This document shows, piece by piece, positions 24,872 to 34,788 of a stretch of DNA of 64,000 nt. Under the pieces are notes generated by a model. The model searched no databases. It saw nothing but the letters and a program-made list of their open reading frames with translations, and was not told where the DNA came from. The stretch lies in assembly GCA_003326205.1 (NCBI GenBank), contig LWTK01000038.1, positions 116,857-180,856 of the forward strand, given 5' to 3'. Each line of letters begins with the position of its first letter. The first letter of the stretch is position 1. This DNA comes from Nostoc sp. ATCC 43529 (GTDB lineage: Bacteria; Cyanobacteriota; Cyanobacteriia; Cyanobacteriales; Nostocaceae). The translations under genes and the position numbers were made by a program.

Positions 24872-25564
24872 ATGGTAAAAACACCTCCACAAAATCAGAC
24901 AATTCCCTTGTTGGAAAATGGCGACAAACTCACCCGTTGTGAATTTGAGCGGCGCTACAACGCCACGCCTCACTTAAAAAAAGCCGAATTGATTGAGGGA
25001 ATTGTCTATATCATGCCTGCTGCTTTGCGTTTTAGAAGTCATGGTCAACCACATGGTTGGATTCTCACATGGCTAGGTACTTATGAAGCCGCTACACCTA
25101 GTGTATGTTTGGGAGTTGAACCCACAGTGCGCCTAGACTTAGATAACGAACCTCAACCAGATGCCGTTCTCCTCATCAACCCAGAAGCGGGTGGCCAAGT
25201 AAAACTGAGCCAAGATGATTATATTGAAGGCGCACCAGAGTTAATTGTTGAAATTGCCGCTAGTAGCGTCGCCATCGACCTCCATGCCAAAAAACAAGCC
25301 TATAGGCGCAATGGAGTCAAAGAATACATCGTTTGGCAAGTACTAGATCAAAAATTGAGTTGGTTCTATTTGCAACAGGGTGAATATCTAGAGTTAGCTA
25401 CTGATAGCAGTGGAATCCTGCGAAGCCGCGTTTTTCCAGGGTTGTGGTTAGCGGTTGCAGAGTTGTTAGCAGGGAATATGCAGTCTGTGTTAACTGTTTT
25501 ACAAGCAGGCTTGCAATCACCCGAACACGCAGCATTTGTAGAGAAATTAGCAGATTTGGGCTGA
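24872..25564 (+). CDS. Uma2 family endonuclease-like protein
   Basis: A 230-aa protein of the Uma2 (DUF820) family, a PD-(D/E)XK nuclease-fold group hugely expanded in cyanobacteria; the biological role is unknown. The fold's motif is visible: QPDAVLL supplies the Asp, ELIVEIAASS the Glu, and DLHAKKQAYRRNGVKEYIVW the Lys and the following helix. Upstream segments GDKLTRCEFERRY and KKAELIEGIVYIMPAA are also typical. It stands alone between the terminator and the aldolase gene. Copies of this family often move between genomes, so it may be accessory. Confidence 0.88.
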   Translation: MVKTPPQNQTIPLLENGDKLTRCEFERRYNATPHLKKAELIEGIVYIMPAALRFRSHGQPHGWILTWLGTYEAATPSVCLGVEPTVRLDLDNEPQPDAVLLINPEAGGQVKLSQDDYIEGAPELIVEIAASSVAIDLHAKKQAYRRNGVKEYIVWQVLDQKLSWFYLQQGEYLELATDSSGILRSRVFPGLWLAVAELLAGNMQSVLTVLQAGLQSPEHAAFVEKLADLG

Positions 25565-25802
25565 AGCGATCGCCTTTGATAAATTATTTGGCATACACGG
25601 CTACCAAAGCGTTTAGTTTGGGGGTAGCTGAGTGTACAACACCATAGGCCATATTGATAGTAACTTTAACTTAAACTTTTTCAACATAAGCACACAACAC
25701 TAGTTATAATTTCCTATAAGTTGAAAAAACTCTTAAGATTTAGCGTGATTATTACGCTTCTCTCACACCGACTAGCTGACAACCACATTAGGAGGACTAT
25801 CT

Positions 25803-26882
25803 ATGGCGCTTGTACCATTGCGGCTGCTGTTGGATCACGCGGCTGAGAACGGTTACGGCATCCCAGCTTTCAACGTTAACAATTTGGAACAGATTCAGGC
25901 GATTCTGAAGGCTGCTGTAGATACAGATAGCCCTGTGATTTTGCAAGCTTCTCGTGGCGCTCGTGCTTACGCTGGAGAAAACTTCCTGCGTCACCTGATT
26001 TTGGCAGCCGTAGAAACCTATCCCCAGATTCCCATCGTCATGCACCAAGATCATGGGAATGCGCCTTCCACCTGCTACTCAGCAATAAAGAACAACTTCA
26101 CCAGCGTAATGATGGATGGTTCTTTGGAAGCTGATGCCAAGACCCCTGCTAGCTACGAATACAACGTCAATGTTACCCGCGAAGTTGTAAATGTAGCCCA
26201 TTCTCTGGGCGTCAGCGTCGAAGGCGAACTCGGTTGCTTGGGTTCTCTAGAAACTGGTGCTGGTGAAGCTGAAGATGGTCATGGTTTTGAAGGTACACTC
26301 GACCACTCACAACTACTAACCGACCCAGATCAAGCCGTTGATTTCGTAGAACAAACCCAAGTAGATGCTTTGGCAGTTGCCATCGGCACCAGCCACGGTG
26401 CTTACAAGTTTACCCGCAAGCCGACTGGTGAAATTTTGGCAATCAGCCGCATTGAAGAAATTCACCGCCGTCTGCCTAACACTCACCTAGTAATGCACGG
26501 TTCTTCTTCCGTACCTGAAGATTTAATCGCTTTGATTAACGAGTACGGTGGTGCTATTCCTGAAACCTACGGTGTACCTGTAGAAGAAATCCAAAAAGGT
26601 ATTAAGAGTGGTGTTCGCAAAGTGAACATCGACACCGACAACCGTTTGGCAATCACCGCTGCTGTGCGCGAAGCTTTGGCAAAAGCTCCTAAGGAATTTG
26701 ACCCCCGTCACTTCCTCAAGCCTTCTATTAAATACATGCAAAAAGTTTGTGCCGAACGCTACGAGCAATTTGGTACAGCCGGTAACGCTAGCAAGATTAA
26801 GCAGATTTCTCTGGATGATTTTGCAGCTAAGTATGCCAAGGGCGAACTTAAAGTTGTTAGCAAATCAGCTGCCAAAGTTTAA
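25803..26882 (+). CDS. fba: Class II fructose-bisphosphate aldolase
   Basis: Zinc-dependent aldolase that interconverts fructose 1,6-bisphosphate (and, in the Calvin cycle, sedoheptulose 1,7-bisphosphate) with triose phosphates and aldose partners. The 359-aa length suits the Calvin-cycle (CbbA-like) subtype. Motifs: [14 protein letters not shown] near the N-terminus, [11 protein letters not shown] with catalytic Asp and zinc His, [31 protein letters not shown] with zinc His, [12 protein letters not shown] with the third zinc His, and [11 protein letters not shown] for phosphate binding. ATG 25803 has AGGAGG upstream (25791-25796). A candidate terminator lies at 27036-27071. Confidence 0.97.
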   Translation: MALVPLRLLLDHAAENGYGIPAFNVNNLEQIQAILKAAVDTDSPVILQASRGARAYAGENFLRHLILAAVETYPQIPIVMHQDHGNAPSTCYSAIKNNFTSVMMDGSLEADAKTPASYEYNVNVTREVVNVAHSLGVSVEGELGCLGSLETGAGEAEDGHGFEGTLDHSQLLTDPDQAVDFVEQTQVDALAVAIGTSHGAYKFTRKPTGEILAISRIEEIHRRLPNTHLVMHGSSSVPEDLIALINEYGGAIPETYGVPVEEIQKGIKSGVRKVNIDTDNRLAITAAVREALAKAPKEFDPRHFLKPSIKYMQKVCAERYEQFGTAGNASKIKQISLDDFAAKYAKGELKVVSKSAAKV

Positions 26883-27035
26883 TAAATAAAAGTGATTGGG
26901 GATTGGGGACTAGGTACTGGGTAATATAACCGGTTACTAGAATTTTCCTAATTCCTAATTCCTTTTATTTATAAATAGGGGCAAAAGTACTCCTATGCTC
27001 CAAGAAAAGTGAGAATTTTAATATTGAGTATAGAT

Positions 27036-27071
27036 AAACTGGGTGACCTTAATGCCACCCAGTTTTTGTTT
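27036..27071 (+). terminator. Rho-independent terminator downstream of fba
   Basis: AAACTGGGTG (27036-27045) pairs with CACCCAGTTT (27056-27065), followed by a T-rich run. It lies about 155 bases after the fba stop. The rest of the gap to 27263 holds CCCCAGT-like short repeats and a GC-rich palindromic repeat at about 27183-27212. Confidence 0.7.
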
Positions 27072-27182
27072 TATTCATCAGAATTGGCCATTAGGAGTGT
27101 TAACTGTTGACTGATGACTGTTGACTGGGGTATGAGGCAGCAGGCAGGAGTTTGAATTCTCCATTTTGAATTTTGAATTTTG

Positions 27183-27212
27183 TTAGCGCAGCGTTAGCGA
27201 GTCCGCGAGCGT
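27183..27212. repeat. Short GC-rich extragenic repeat
   Basis: The sequence GCGCAGCGTTAGCGAGTCCG, then CGAGCGTC, is of the kind repeated between genes in Nostoc-type genomes. It stands out against AT-rich flanks, each reading TTTTGAATT. Confidence 0.5.
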
Positions 27213-27263
27213 CATTTTGAATTGATTTGTCTCCCCATCTCCCCATCCCTCAGTCCCCAGTCC

Positions 27264-28076
27264 CTAAAATACCCGATGCTGTAAAGATGGCATTTGACGG
27301 CGGACTTGTTCGAGCCTAGTTGGTTTGATTTCAGCGATCGCAATTCCTGGTTTTTCCCCAGCATCGGCTAAAATTACTCCCCAAGGGTCGATAATCACGG
27401 CGTGTCCGTGGGTTAGGCGACGGCCGTAGTTGTTGCCTGTTTGGGCGGGAGCAATGACGTAAGCAGTATTTTCGATGGCTCTTGCTTGTAATAATACTTG
27501 CCAGTGGTCTTTTCCAGTGAAGGCGGTAAAGGCGGCGGGAACAAATAACACATCGGCTCCCTTATCTGCTAAATGACGGTACAGTTCTGGGAAGCGGACA
27601 TCATAACAAATAGAAAGTCCTAAATTACCGAGTTTTTCTGAAAAATAAACGGGGGGTAGTTGCGTACCAGCAACAACAGTATTCGATTCACGATAGGTGT
27701 TGCCGTCGGGCACATCAACATCAAATAAGTGTACTTTGTAGTAGCGGGAAAGTTCTTGGCCGCTTGGGTCAATAAGTAGAGTCGTATTATAAACTTTGCC
27801 TGTATTATCTACCGGAAGTGGAAAGCTGCCGCCCAAAATGGTAATTTGAAAGCGCTGAGCCATTTTTTTCAAGAATTTTTCACTTTCAATAGCAATCGTA
27901 TCCCCTTGGGCAAGTCTGTCTTTTTCTTCTCCCATAAAGGAAAAATTTTCTGGCAAACCGACCAATTCAGCACCTTGACGCACGGCAAGATCTATTAATT
28001 CTTCTGCCTGTGCCAAATTTTTTTGCAGATCCGGCACACTGGTTAATTGAATAGCGGCGGCTAAATAAGACTTCAT
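27264..28076 (-). CDS. Carbon-nitrogen hydrolase (Nit1/omega-amidase type)
   Basis: A 270-aa nitrilase-superfamily amidase. The catalytic triad is readable: Glu in VGLPENFSFMG, Lys in RYYKVHLFDVDVPDG, Cys in LSICYDVRFPELYRHL. The segment FVPAAFTAFTGKDHWQVLLQA and the ending RLTHGHAVIIDPWGVILADA match the Nit1 branch, whose members hydrolyse deaminated glutathione or omega-amides such as alpha-ketoglutaramate. It is a cytosolic repair or salvage enzyme. Single gene, with a pseudogene remnant upstream. The start ATG 28076 gives the usual N-terminus (MKSYLAAAIQLTSVPD). Confidence 0.92.
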   Translation of the reverse strand: MKSYLAAAIQLTSVPDLQKNLAQAEELIDLAVRQGAELVGLPENFSFMGEEKDRLAQGDTIAIESEKFLKKMAQRFQITILGGSFPLPVDNTGKVYNTTLLIDPSGQELSRYYKVHLFDVDVPDGNTYRESNTVVAGTQLPPVYFSEKLGNLGLSICYDVRFPELYRHLADKGADVLFVPAAFTAFTGKDHWQVLLQARAIENTAYVIAPAQTGNNYGRRLTHGHAVIIDPWGVILADAGEKPGIAIAEIKPTRLEQVRRQMPSLQHRVF

Positions 28077-28260
28077 AGATTCAACAACGAATAGTTGATT
28101 TATGGGAAATAGATTATCAAAATATATCGCTACTTCAGCATCTGTGGAACTTAATTAGAAATCCATGACTTGTTGCTTTTCTTGAACAAACTTATTATTC
28201 CATTGTTTATTTTAATCTTCCTGTAGGTTCTAGCAAACTGAGCAAGATTGCGATTAAGTT

Positions 28261-28479
28261 GTGAGCAAACCCTTCCTCAAGCTACCTGTTGTGGATATTT
28301 CTATTCTGGTTCAGGCAGCGATGTTTGTTATTTAGTTGATTTTGCCTTTGCCAAATCTGATTGACCAATGGATTGGTGCAGAAGGTGGAGTGATTGTGAC
28401 TCAGCTTTTGGGTTTTCTGTTGGCGGCGCTAACGGTGGAAATTGGTAGTGCAGGGATTAAGGAGTTCTTTTTCAGCTAG
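28261..28479 (+). pseudogene. Remnant of a MarC-like membrane protein gene
   Basis: One frame reads a hydrophobic C-terminal end similar in style to MarC-family proteins (GVIVTQLLGFLLAALTVEIG, then AGIKEFFFS), with an internal TAG at 28333-28335 and no upstream start or N-terminal portion. About 70 codons remain of a family normally near 200 residues. The resemblance is by eye. The flanking 28077-28260 and 28480-28600 show no gene. Confidence 0.4.
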
Positions 28480-28612
28480 AAAAGAAAATTTTTATAACAG
28501 CCAACAGGCTTTAAAATCTCTTTGTGTCGAGGTTTTACGATCTGTTTATGTCCTAAACTATGTTTCAACTGCTATACACAGATTAAAACATTCTTAAATA
28601 ACGTACAAATAT

Positions 28613-28657
28613 AAACAAGCTTGAAAGACTAGAAATTTAAGCCTTTCAAACTTGTTT
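28613..28657 (-). terminator. Stem-loop downstream of trxA
   Basis: AAACAAGCTTGAAAG (28613-28627) pairs with CTTTCAAACTTGTTT (28643-28657) with one mismatch. It lies 65 bases after the thioredoxin stop. There is no strong U-run, so it may be a weak terminator or an mRNA 3'-end protecting hairpin. Confidence 0.55.
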
Positions 28658-28722
28658 GCAAAAATTAACTTAAAGTTACAACAGCATATATAACTCAAGA
28701 GGATTTTGTTGCCAATTGAGTT

Positions 28723-29046
28723 TCAAAGATACTTTTCCAGAGTGGTAGCTAATGTAGTTTTAGGCACGGCGCCGACTACCATATCCACTTTTTGTCCACC
28801 CTTAAAAATCATTAATGTGGGAATACTGCGGATGCCGTACTGACTGGCAACATTAGGATTTTCATCCGTGTTGACTTTGACGACTTTGATTTGACCTTTG
28901 TACTGTTCGGAGATTTCATCGACAACAGGAGCTACCATACGGCATGGTCCGCACCAGGGTGCCCAAAAGTCAACTAAAACGGGTACATCGCTGTCGAGTA
29001 CTTCTTGCTTAAAAGTAGAATCCGTAACTTGTGCGGCTGCTGACAT
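28723..29046 (-). CDS. trxA: Thioredoxin (m-type, TrxA)
   Basis: A 107-aa thioredoxin, reducing disulfides in Calvin-cycle and other enzymes in the cytosol with electrons from ferredoxin or NADPH thioredoxin reductase. The active site WCGPC is at about residues 30-34, followed by the conserved cis-proline region [11 protein letters not shown]. The sequence matches the m-type/TrxA group of cyanobacteria. I chose ATG 29046 (MSAAAQVTD), which has GAAGG eight bases upstream; an in-frame TTG at 29064 would add six residues. It lies downstream of Yfr1 and guaB3, an order conserved in cyanobacteria. Confidence 0.96.
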   Translation of the reverse strand: MSAAAQVTDSTFKQEVLDSDVPVLVDFWAPWCGPCRMVAPVVDEISEQYKGQIKVVKVNTDENPNVASQYGIRSIPTLMIFKGGQKVDMVVGAVPKTTLATTLEKYL

Positions 29047-29167
29047 GCCTAAAACCTTCGCCAAATATATCTGAGCATTCGTGAAAATTCTACCATAGCA
29101 AAAACATCTGCTTCGGAGTAGAGGATGTACATTTGCAAAGAAGCTTTAGAATTTATTCATAAACATA

Positions 29168-29235
29168 AGGAACCGCCCGAACAGTAGTCCGGGCGGAGTG
29201 TGGTGTGAGGAGTGAACGGAAACATGCGTCTCCGC
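29168..29235 (-). ncRNA. yfr1: Yfr1 regulatory small RNA
   Basis: On the minus strand the sequence contains the ultraconserved unpaired Yfr1 core ACTCCTCACAC (29207-29217 region). It is preceded by a small 5' hairpin (GGAGAC-GCAT-GTTTCC) and followed by a GC-rich 3' hairpin CCGCCCG/CGGGCGG (29173-29196) with a T-containing tail. A -10 box TACAAT lies at 29243-29248, seven bases before the predicted start. Yfr1 is an Hfq-independent antisense-type regulator of outer-membrane protein mRNAs (known in Prochlorococcus), and in many cyanobacteria it sits between guaB and trxA, as here. The exact ends are estimated. Confidence 0.9.
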
Positions 29236-29242
29236 TATTTCT

Positions 29243-29270
29243 ATTGTAGGCGACATATAGAATTTTTCCA
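29243..29270 (-). promoter_or_regulatory. Predicted Yfr1 promoter
   Basis: Minus-strand -10 hexamer TACAAT (29243-29248) and a weak -35-like TGGAAA (29265-29270) 16 bases upstream, correctly placed for a start at about 29235. Confidence 0.5.
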
Positions 29271-29322
29271 GGAATTGTTTAGGGGCCTGGAAAATTTTTT
29301 TAAGAATTTGATGTTGCAAATA

Positions 29323-29357
29323 GGGCATTGGGCATTGGGCATTGGGCATTGGGCATT
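29323..29357. repeat. Heptanucleotide tandem repeat (GGGCATT x5)
   Basis: Five perfect copies of GGGCATT between Yfr1 and guaB3. Short runs of GGAGTTA and CCCCTGC follow to 29460. Confidence 0.85.
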
Positions 29358-29463
29358 GAAAGTTAGGAGTTAGGAGTTAAAAGTTAGGAATTTTCTCTTC
29401 AGCTCCCCTGCCCCTCTGCCCCTCTACCCCCATGCCCAATGCCCCCTGCCCCATTCCCTAATT

Positions 29464-30627
29464 TTATTTCCCCATTCCTAATTGCTGAGCTTTTTGGTAA
29501 ACTTTGCCTTCGGTTAATAGGGAAGGAGCAATTACAACTTCTACCTGTTGCATTTCTTTAATATTTTTCGCTCCTAAGGTGCCCATACTGGTCTTTAAGG
29601 CACCTAAAAGATTGTGAGTGCCATCATCTAGTCCTGCTGGACCAACGAGTATTTGCTCTAGGCTGCCAGTGGTGGCAACGCGAATGCGGGTGCCACGAGG
29701 TAAGACTGGGCTGGGAGTTGCCATACCCCAATGATAACCCCGTCCTGGGGCTTCGGCGGCTCTGGCAAAGGGGGAACCAATCATCACACCATCAGCACCA
29801 CAGGCGATACATTTGCAAATGTCGCCACCGGTGATTAAACCACCATCAGCGATGACGGGGATATAATTACCAGTTTCCTTGAAATAATCATCTCGTGCCG
29901 CAGCACAATCAGCGATCGCAGTTGCTTGTGGCACACCCACACCCAACACCCCACGAGATGTACAAGCAGCACCAGGGCCAATTCCCACTAGTACCCCAGC
30001 TGCCCCAGCTTTTAACAAATTCAAAGTGACTTCGTAAGTTACGCAATTCCCCAACACCACGGGAATAGGCATTGAACGACAAAATTCTGCTAAATCAAGT
30101 GGCACTAAAGACTCTGGTGACAAATGTGCAGTGGAAACCACCGTAGCCTGCACAAAAAATAAATCTGCCCCGGCTTTTGCCACTGCTTCACCATATTTGC
30201 TGGCTCCTGCTGGAGTCGCACTCACCGCCGCAATGCCGCCTTGTTCTTTAATTTCCTGAATACGTTTTTCTATTAATTCCGGTTTTATTGGTTCGGCATA
30301 GAGTTCTTGCATCAGGGCAACAAATTCATCTTTCCCCACGGAGGCAATCCGATCTAATATTGGGTCTGGGTCAGCATAGCGAGTTTGAATCCCCTCTAAG
30401 TTGAGGACACCTAATGCTCCTAACTGCGACAAACGCACAGCCATGCGAACATCTACTACGCCATCCATTGCACTGGCAATTATCGGGATTTCTCGCTCAA
30501 TATTGCCAATACGCCATCTAGTATCCGCCAAACTGGGGTCTAGTGTTCTGTTACCCGGGACTAGAGCAATTTCATCTATTCCGTAAGCTCTGCGAGCTGT
30601 TTTTCCCCGCCCAAGTTGAATTTCCAC
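29464..30627 (-). CDS. guaB3: GuaB3 family IMP dehydrogenase-related protein
   Basis: A 387-aa TIM-barrel protein of the IMP dehydrogenase/GMP reductase superfamily without the CBS domains of classical GuaB. Features: REIPIIASAMDGVVDVRMAV near the N-terminus, the active-site loop GPGAACTSRGVLGVGVPQA with the catalytic Cys, the phosphate-binding PVIADGGLITGGDICK, and GADGVMIGSPFARA. IMPDH oxidises IMP to XMP, the committed step to GMP. GuaB3 proteins are typical of cyanobacteria and actinobacteria; their precise activity has been debated. It is followed on the same strand by Yfr1 and trxA. Confidence 0.93.
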   Translation of the reverse strand: MEIQLGRGKTARRAYGIDEIALVPGNRTLDPSLADTRWRIGNIEREIPIIASAMDGVVDVRMAVRLSQLGALGVLNLEGIQTRYADPDPILDRIASVGKDEFVALMQELYAEPIKPELIEKRIQEIKEQGGIAAVSATPAGASKYGEAVAKAGADLFFVQATVVSTAHLSPESLVPLDLAEFCRSMPIPVVLGNCVTYEVTLNLLKAGAAGVLVGIGPGAACTSRGVLGVGVPQATAIADCAAARDDYFKETGNYIPVIADGGLITGGDICKCIACGADGVMIGSPFARAAEAPGRGYHWGMATPSPVLPRGTRIRVATTGSLEQILVGPAGLDDGTHNLLGALKTSMGTLGAKNIKEMQQVEVVIAPSLLTEGKVYQKAQQLGMGK

Positions 30628-30872
30628 GCTTTAAATTTTCTCAAATCTGTTTAAGCTAGGGTATCAAATTGTGGGTGGAATTGGGGCGTTTTTTTTCTCG
30701 AACTATATAGCTAACTTCTAACCGTTGTCATTAGTCTTTAGACGCGATTAACCCAAGTCTTTCCAAGAGTTAAGAATTATTCTCCTTGTCCTGTTGTCTT
30801 CTTCCCATGCCCAATGCCCAATACCCACTAACAGGATTTAGCACTAATTCCAAAATCTAAAATTGCTGTTAT

Positions 30873-31520
30873 TTACTGTTTAGTTTTAGCTGCATCGACA
30901 CCAGTGTAACCAGTTGCTAACCAAAGTATGGCTCTAGCACCATCTCTAATAGATTTTTCAATAGATTCAGGAGGATTTTCTGAGGGAACTGGCACCGGTT
31001 TTAAATAAATACCCCGGCTACCTAAAATAATTTCGCCGATGACGCAAGCCCGACGCATATGAAAGTCTGAAGTAATCAAATAAACACTCTTAATCCCACG
31101 AGCTTGCAAATCATCTACCAAAGTTGTAAAATTAGTAACTGTATCAACTGCTTCATAGTCCAAGTGTAAGCGTTTAGGATCGACACCAGCTTTGGTAAAT
31201 ACCCGTTGTGTGTACTTTGCTGGACTACCCCCTGTAATCCAGATTGGTATATTTGGATGCTTACGGACAAATTCTGCCGTAAACTTCTCTCGTTCTAAAC
31301 GTCTCGTTGAACCACCCAACACTACAACGGCTTGCGGCTGCACAAATTGGTTTTGTACTTCTTTGTATCCCCACCACATCACTAGCGGTAGGGCAAAAGC
31401 CATAAATTTCAAAGATTTACCTGTAAAGAGTAGCTTATTCAAGGCTCGATAACTTAATTTACTTAGTCGAAAATTTTCTTTAACTAAAAAACAAAAATAG
31501 TAGAATGGCAACCTCCCCAA
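30873..31520 (-). CDS. YdcF/DUF218 family membrane protein
   Basis: A 215-aa protein with one N-terminal membrane helix (~38-55, KFMAFALPLVMWWGY) and a C-terminal DUF218 (YdcF/SanA-like) domain. Domain features: AVVVLGGSTRRLEREK, PIWITGGSPAKYTQ, YEAVDTVTNFTTLVDDLQ, and VYLITSDFHMRRACVIGE with the conserved D-x-H-x-x-R pattern. Such proteins are envelope-linked and may handle nucleotide or lipid-type substrates; function is not established. The first codon used is TTG; no good internal start exists before the membrane helix, so the start is uncertain. No operon partner. Confidence 0.85.
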   Translation of the reverse strand: MGRLPFYYFCFLVKENFRLSKLSYRALNKLLFTGKSLKFMAFALPLVMWWGYKEVQNQFVQPQAVVVLGGSTRRLEREKFTAEFVRKHPNIPIWITGGSPAKYTQRVFTKAGVDPKRLHLDYEAVDTVTNFTTLVDDLQARGIKSVYLITSDFHMRRACVIGEIILGSRGIYLKPVPVPSENPPESIEKSIRDGARAILWLATGYTGVDAAKTKQ

Positions 31521-31713
31521 ATAATCCGCCCAAGGTTGAATTTGGGCTAATTTTGTGTTGCAGAGCGCTTAATCGCGCTTTGCTGCGAGATCTTCCTCTA
31601 ATTGATGGATTATCGTAACCTTTATCTGCCGATCCATCAAAGGGTTGTAACCACTTTATATATCGATACGCTTGGGTTAAAGGCTAATTCTACAAAATTG
31701 TGGGTTTACCAGA

Positions 31714-31762
31714 CGCGACGCCAGTCGCTACAACGGGGGGAACCCCCGCAACGCGCTGGCTC
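31714..31762. repeat. GC-rich extragenic palindrome
   Basis: Contains GCGACGCCAGTCGC, GGGGGGAACCCCC and CGCGCTGGC: nested short palindromes of a GC-rich extragenic type, in an AT-rich 398-base gap. The rest of the gap (31521-31713) shows no gene. Confidence 0.5.
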
Positions 31763-31789
31763 ATAAATCGGCGTCTATACAAGATATAC

Positions 31790-31884
31790 ACAGCATATTG
31801 CAGCAGGGGTGAGGTACAAATAATCATAGGGGCGCATAGCCATGCGCCCCTAAGAATGTACTTCATTTATCTAAAATATGCTGT
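31790..31884 (+). repeat. Interspersed palindromic repeat (GTAGGGGCGC family), copy 4, most complete
   Basis: 95 bases with perfect 10-base terminal inverted repeats ACAGCATATT (31790-31799) and AATATGCTGT (31875-31884), internal GGTGAGGTAC, the palindromic core TAGGGGCGCATAGCCATGCG, and ATGTACTTCATTTATCT. Best template for recognising the other copies. Confidence 0.8.
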
Positions 31885-31918
31885 ATCTCTTTCCCAGTTC
31901 CTTTATGCAACGATCGAT

Positions 31919-33280
31919 TTAGACATTTACTGGCTGTTTATTAGCCTCTGATGCGTAATAAGTGTTGCGATCGCTAATTTCTAACTGCGTCACTGATTCT
32001 TGACCTGTAATTAATCTAGCTCCACGATTACGGGTGAAATAATTCCACGCCCACTGAATCATTACTACTAATTTGTTGTCAAATTCAATTAAGAAATAAA
32101 TGTGAATTAATAGCCAAAATGCCCACGCAAAGAAGCCTTTGAGCTTGAGAAAACCTAAATCCACCACAGCCGAATTTTGCCCAATCATCGCTAAACTACC
32201 GCGATCGACATAAGTAAAGGCTGGCAAAGTTTGACCTACAAGCCGTTTTTGAATTAGTTCTGCGACGTACTCTCCTTCTTGCTTGGCTACAGGCGCAACA
32301 CCGGGTAGTGGCTTGCCATTTTGGTGGGAAAAATTCGCCAAGTCGCCAATTACAAAAATATTCGGATATCCTTTAATACTCAAGTCAGGTTCGACGATAA
32401 CACGTCCAGCGCGATCGCATTCGGCACCTGTGCGTTCTGTTAGCACTTTTCCCATTGCCGAAGCTTTCACACCTGCTGCCCATAATACGGTTTTTGAGGC
32501 AATCTCTTTGACTTCATCCCCTTGTTTGAGGGTGACAATATCATTTTCAATATTGGTTACTAATGTTTTTGTTTGGACAACCACTCCCAAGCGCGTCAGA
32601 GATGCTTCCGCTTCTTGTGATAACTCTGGTGCAAATGGTGGCAGAATTCGATCCAGTCCTTCTAAGAGCAAAATCTGAGCTTCTGAGGTGTCGATGTTGC
32701 GGAAATCTTCTTTGAGAGTTTGATTTGCCAGCTCGGCGATCGCTCCCGCTAATTCTACACCAGTAGGGCCACCACCAACAATCACAAAAGTTAACCAGGC
32801 ACGGCGTTTTACAGGGTCGATTTCTTTTTCCGCTGCTTCAAATGCCATAAAAATCCGCCGACGCATTTCTATAGCATCTTCTACAGTTTTCAAGCCAGGG
32901 GCGAATTCTTCCCAATTGTCTTTGCCAAAATAGGAATGCTTTGCACCAGTGGCAACAATCAATGTGTCGTAAGGTATTGCTTCGTTACCCACAATTACTT
33001 TTTGTGCTTCTGGATCGATATTATTCACCTCTCCCAAAAGTACTTTTGTATTCTTGCTCTTACTGAGTACAGAACGCAAAGGCGAGGAAATATCAGCGGG
33101 AGATAAAGCGCCTGTAGCGACTTGGTACAGGAGGGGTTGAAATAGATGAAAGTTACGTTTATCGATTAAAGTAACATTTACCGCTGTCTTAGCGAGTGTT
33201 TTTGCTGCATAAAGTCCACCAAAACCACCGCCAACAATGACAACTTCATGTATTGGGCTATTGTCAAGTGAGCTTACCAT
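31919..33280 (-). CDS. Type II NADH dehydrogenase (NDH-2-like)
   Basis: A 453-aa single-subunit flavoprotein that oxidises NAD(P)H and reduces quinone at the membrane without pumping protons. Two Rossmann motifs are present: VVIVGGGFGGLYAAKTLAK for FAD near the N-terminus and FVIVGGGPTGVELAGAIAEL for the nicotinamide nucleotide at ~165. GYPNIFVIGDLANF is the C-terminal FAD contact. The end has a hydrophobic/amphipathic stretch (FFAWAFWLLIHIYFLIEF) suited for membrane attachment. Cyanobacteria have several Ndb-type enzymes with regulatory as well as respiratory roles; which one this is cannot be told. Confidence 0.93.
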   Translation of the reverse strand: MVSSLDNSPIHEVVIVGGGFGGLYAAKTLAKTAVNVTLIDKRNFHLFQPLLYQVATGALSPADISSPLRSVLSKSKNTKVLLGEVNNIDPEAQKVIVGNEAIPYDTLIVATGAKHSYFGKDNWEEFAPGLKTVEDAIEMRRRIFMAFEAAEKEIDPVKRRAWLTFVIVGGGPTGVELAGAIAELANQTLKEDFRNIDTSEAQILLLEGLDRILPPFAPELSQEAEASLTRLGVVVQTKTLVTNIENDIVTLKQGDEVKEIASKTVLWAAGVKASAMGKVLTERTGAECDRAGRVIVEPDLSIKGYPNIFVIGDLANFSHQNGKPLPGVAPVAKQEGEYVAELIQKRLVGQTLPAFTYVDRGSLAMIGQNSAVVDLGFLKLKGFFAWAFWLLIHIYFLIEFDNKLVVMIQWAWNYFTRNRGARLITGQESVTQLEISDRNTYYASEANKQPVNV

Positions 33281-33569
33281 AAGAAATATTTCTTTGAGTG
33301 ACGACTGCTGTAACTATTCTTAACAAATTTATCTCAAACTTGTCATCATAAATTTGTATTTTTTTTTACATTTATAATAATAGGGACTGGGGACTGGGGA
33401 TTAGGGACTAGGGATTGGGAAAGAAATATTTTGATTAGTAAAGTAACTTTTATCTCCTAAAGATACTGAAAATATTTATTGTGTAGATTTATCGGCGATT
33501 GATAACGTATTTATGCAAATTTAAAAATCAAGGGACAGAGGACTAGAAAAAACTTTCTCACTCTTCATT

Positions 33570-33611
33570 CCCCAGTCCCCAGTCCCCAGTCCCCAGTCCC
33601 CAGTCCCCAGT
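33570..33611. repeat. Heptanucleotide tandem repeat (CCCCAGT x6)
   Basis: Six perfect copies of CCCCAGT, the classical STRR1-type heptamer, 80 bases upstream of ilvC. A mirror array of GGGGACT units lies at about 33384-33420. The rest of the 33281-33691 gap is AT-rich and should contain the ilvC promoter. Confidence 0.9.
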
Positions 33612-33667
33612 CCGTAGTTTTTCACTACACAATTTGAGGTACAATCAAAAGCCTGCCAATTTAATGA

Positions 33668-34687
<1,020 letters not shown>

Positions 34688-34788
34688 TCTGAATGTAGAG
34701 ACGTTGCAATGCAACGTCTCTCTCTATAATGATTTGAAAATTACCTACAGATGTGATTTAATGCATAGCACAGATGCATTCCCAAACA

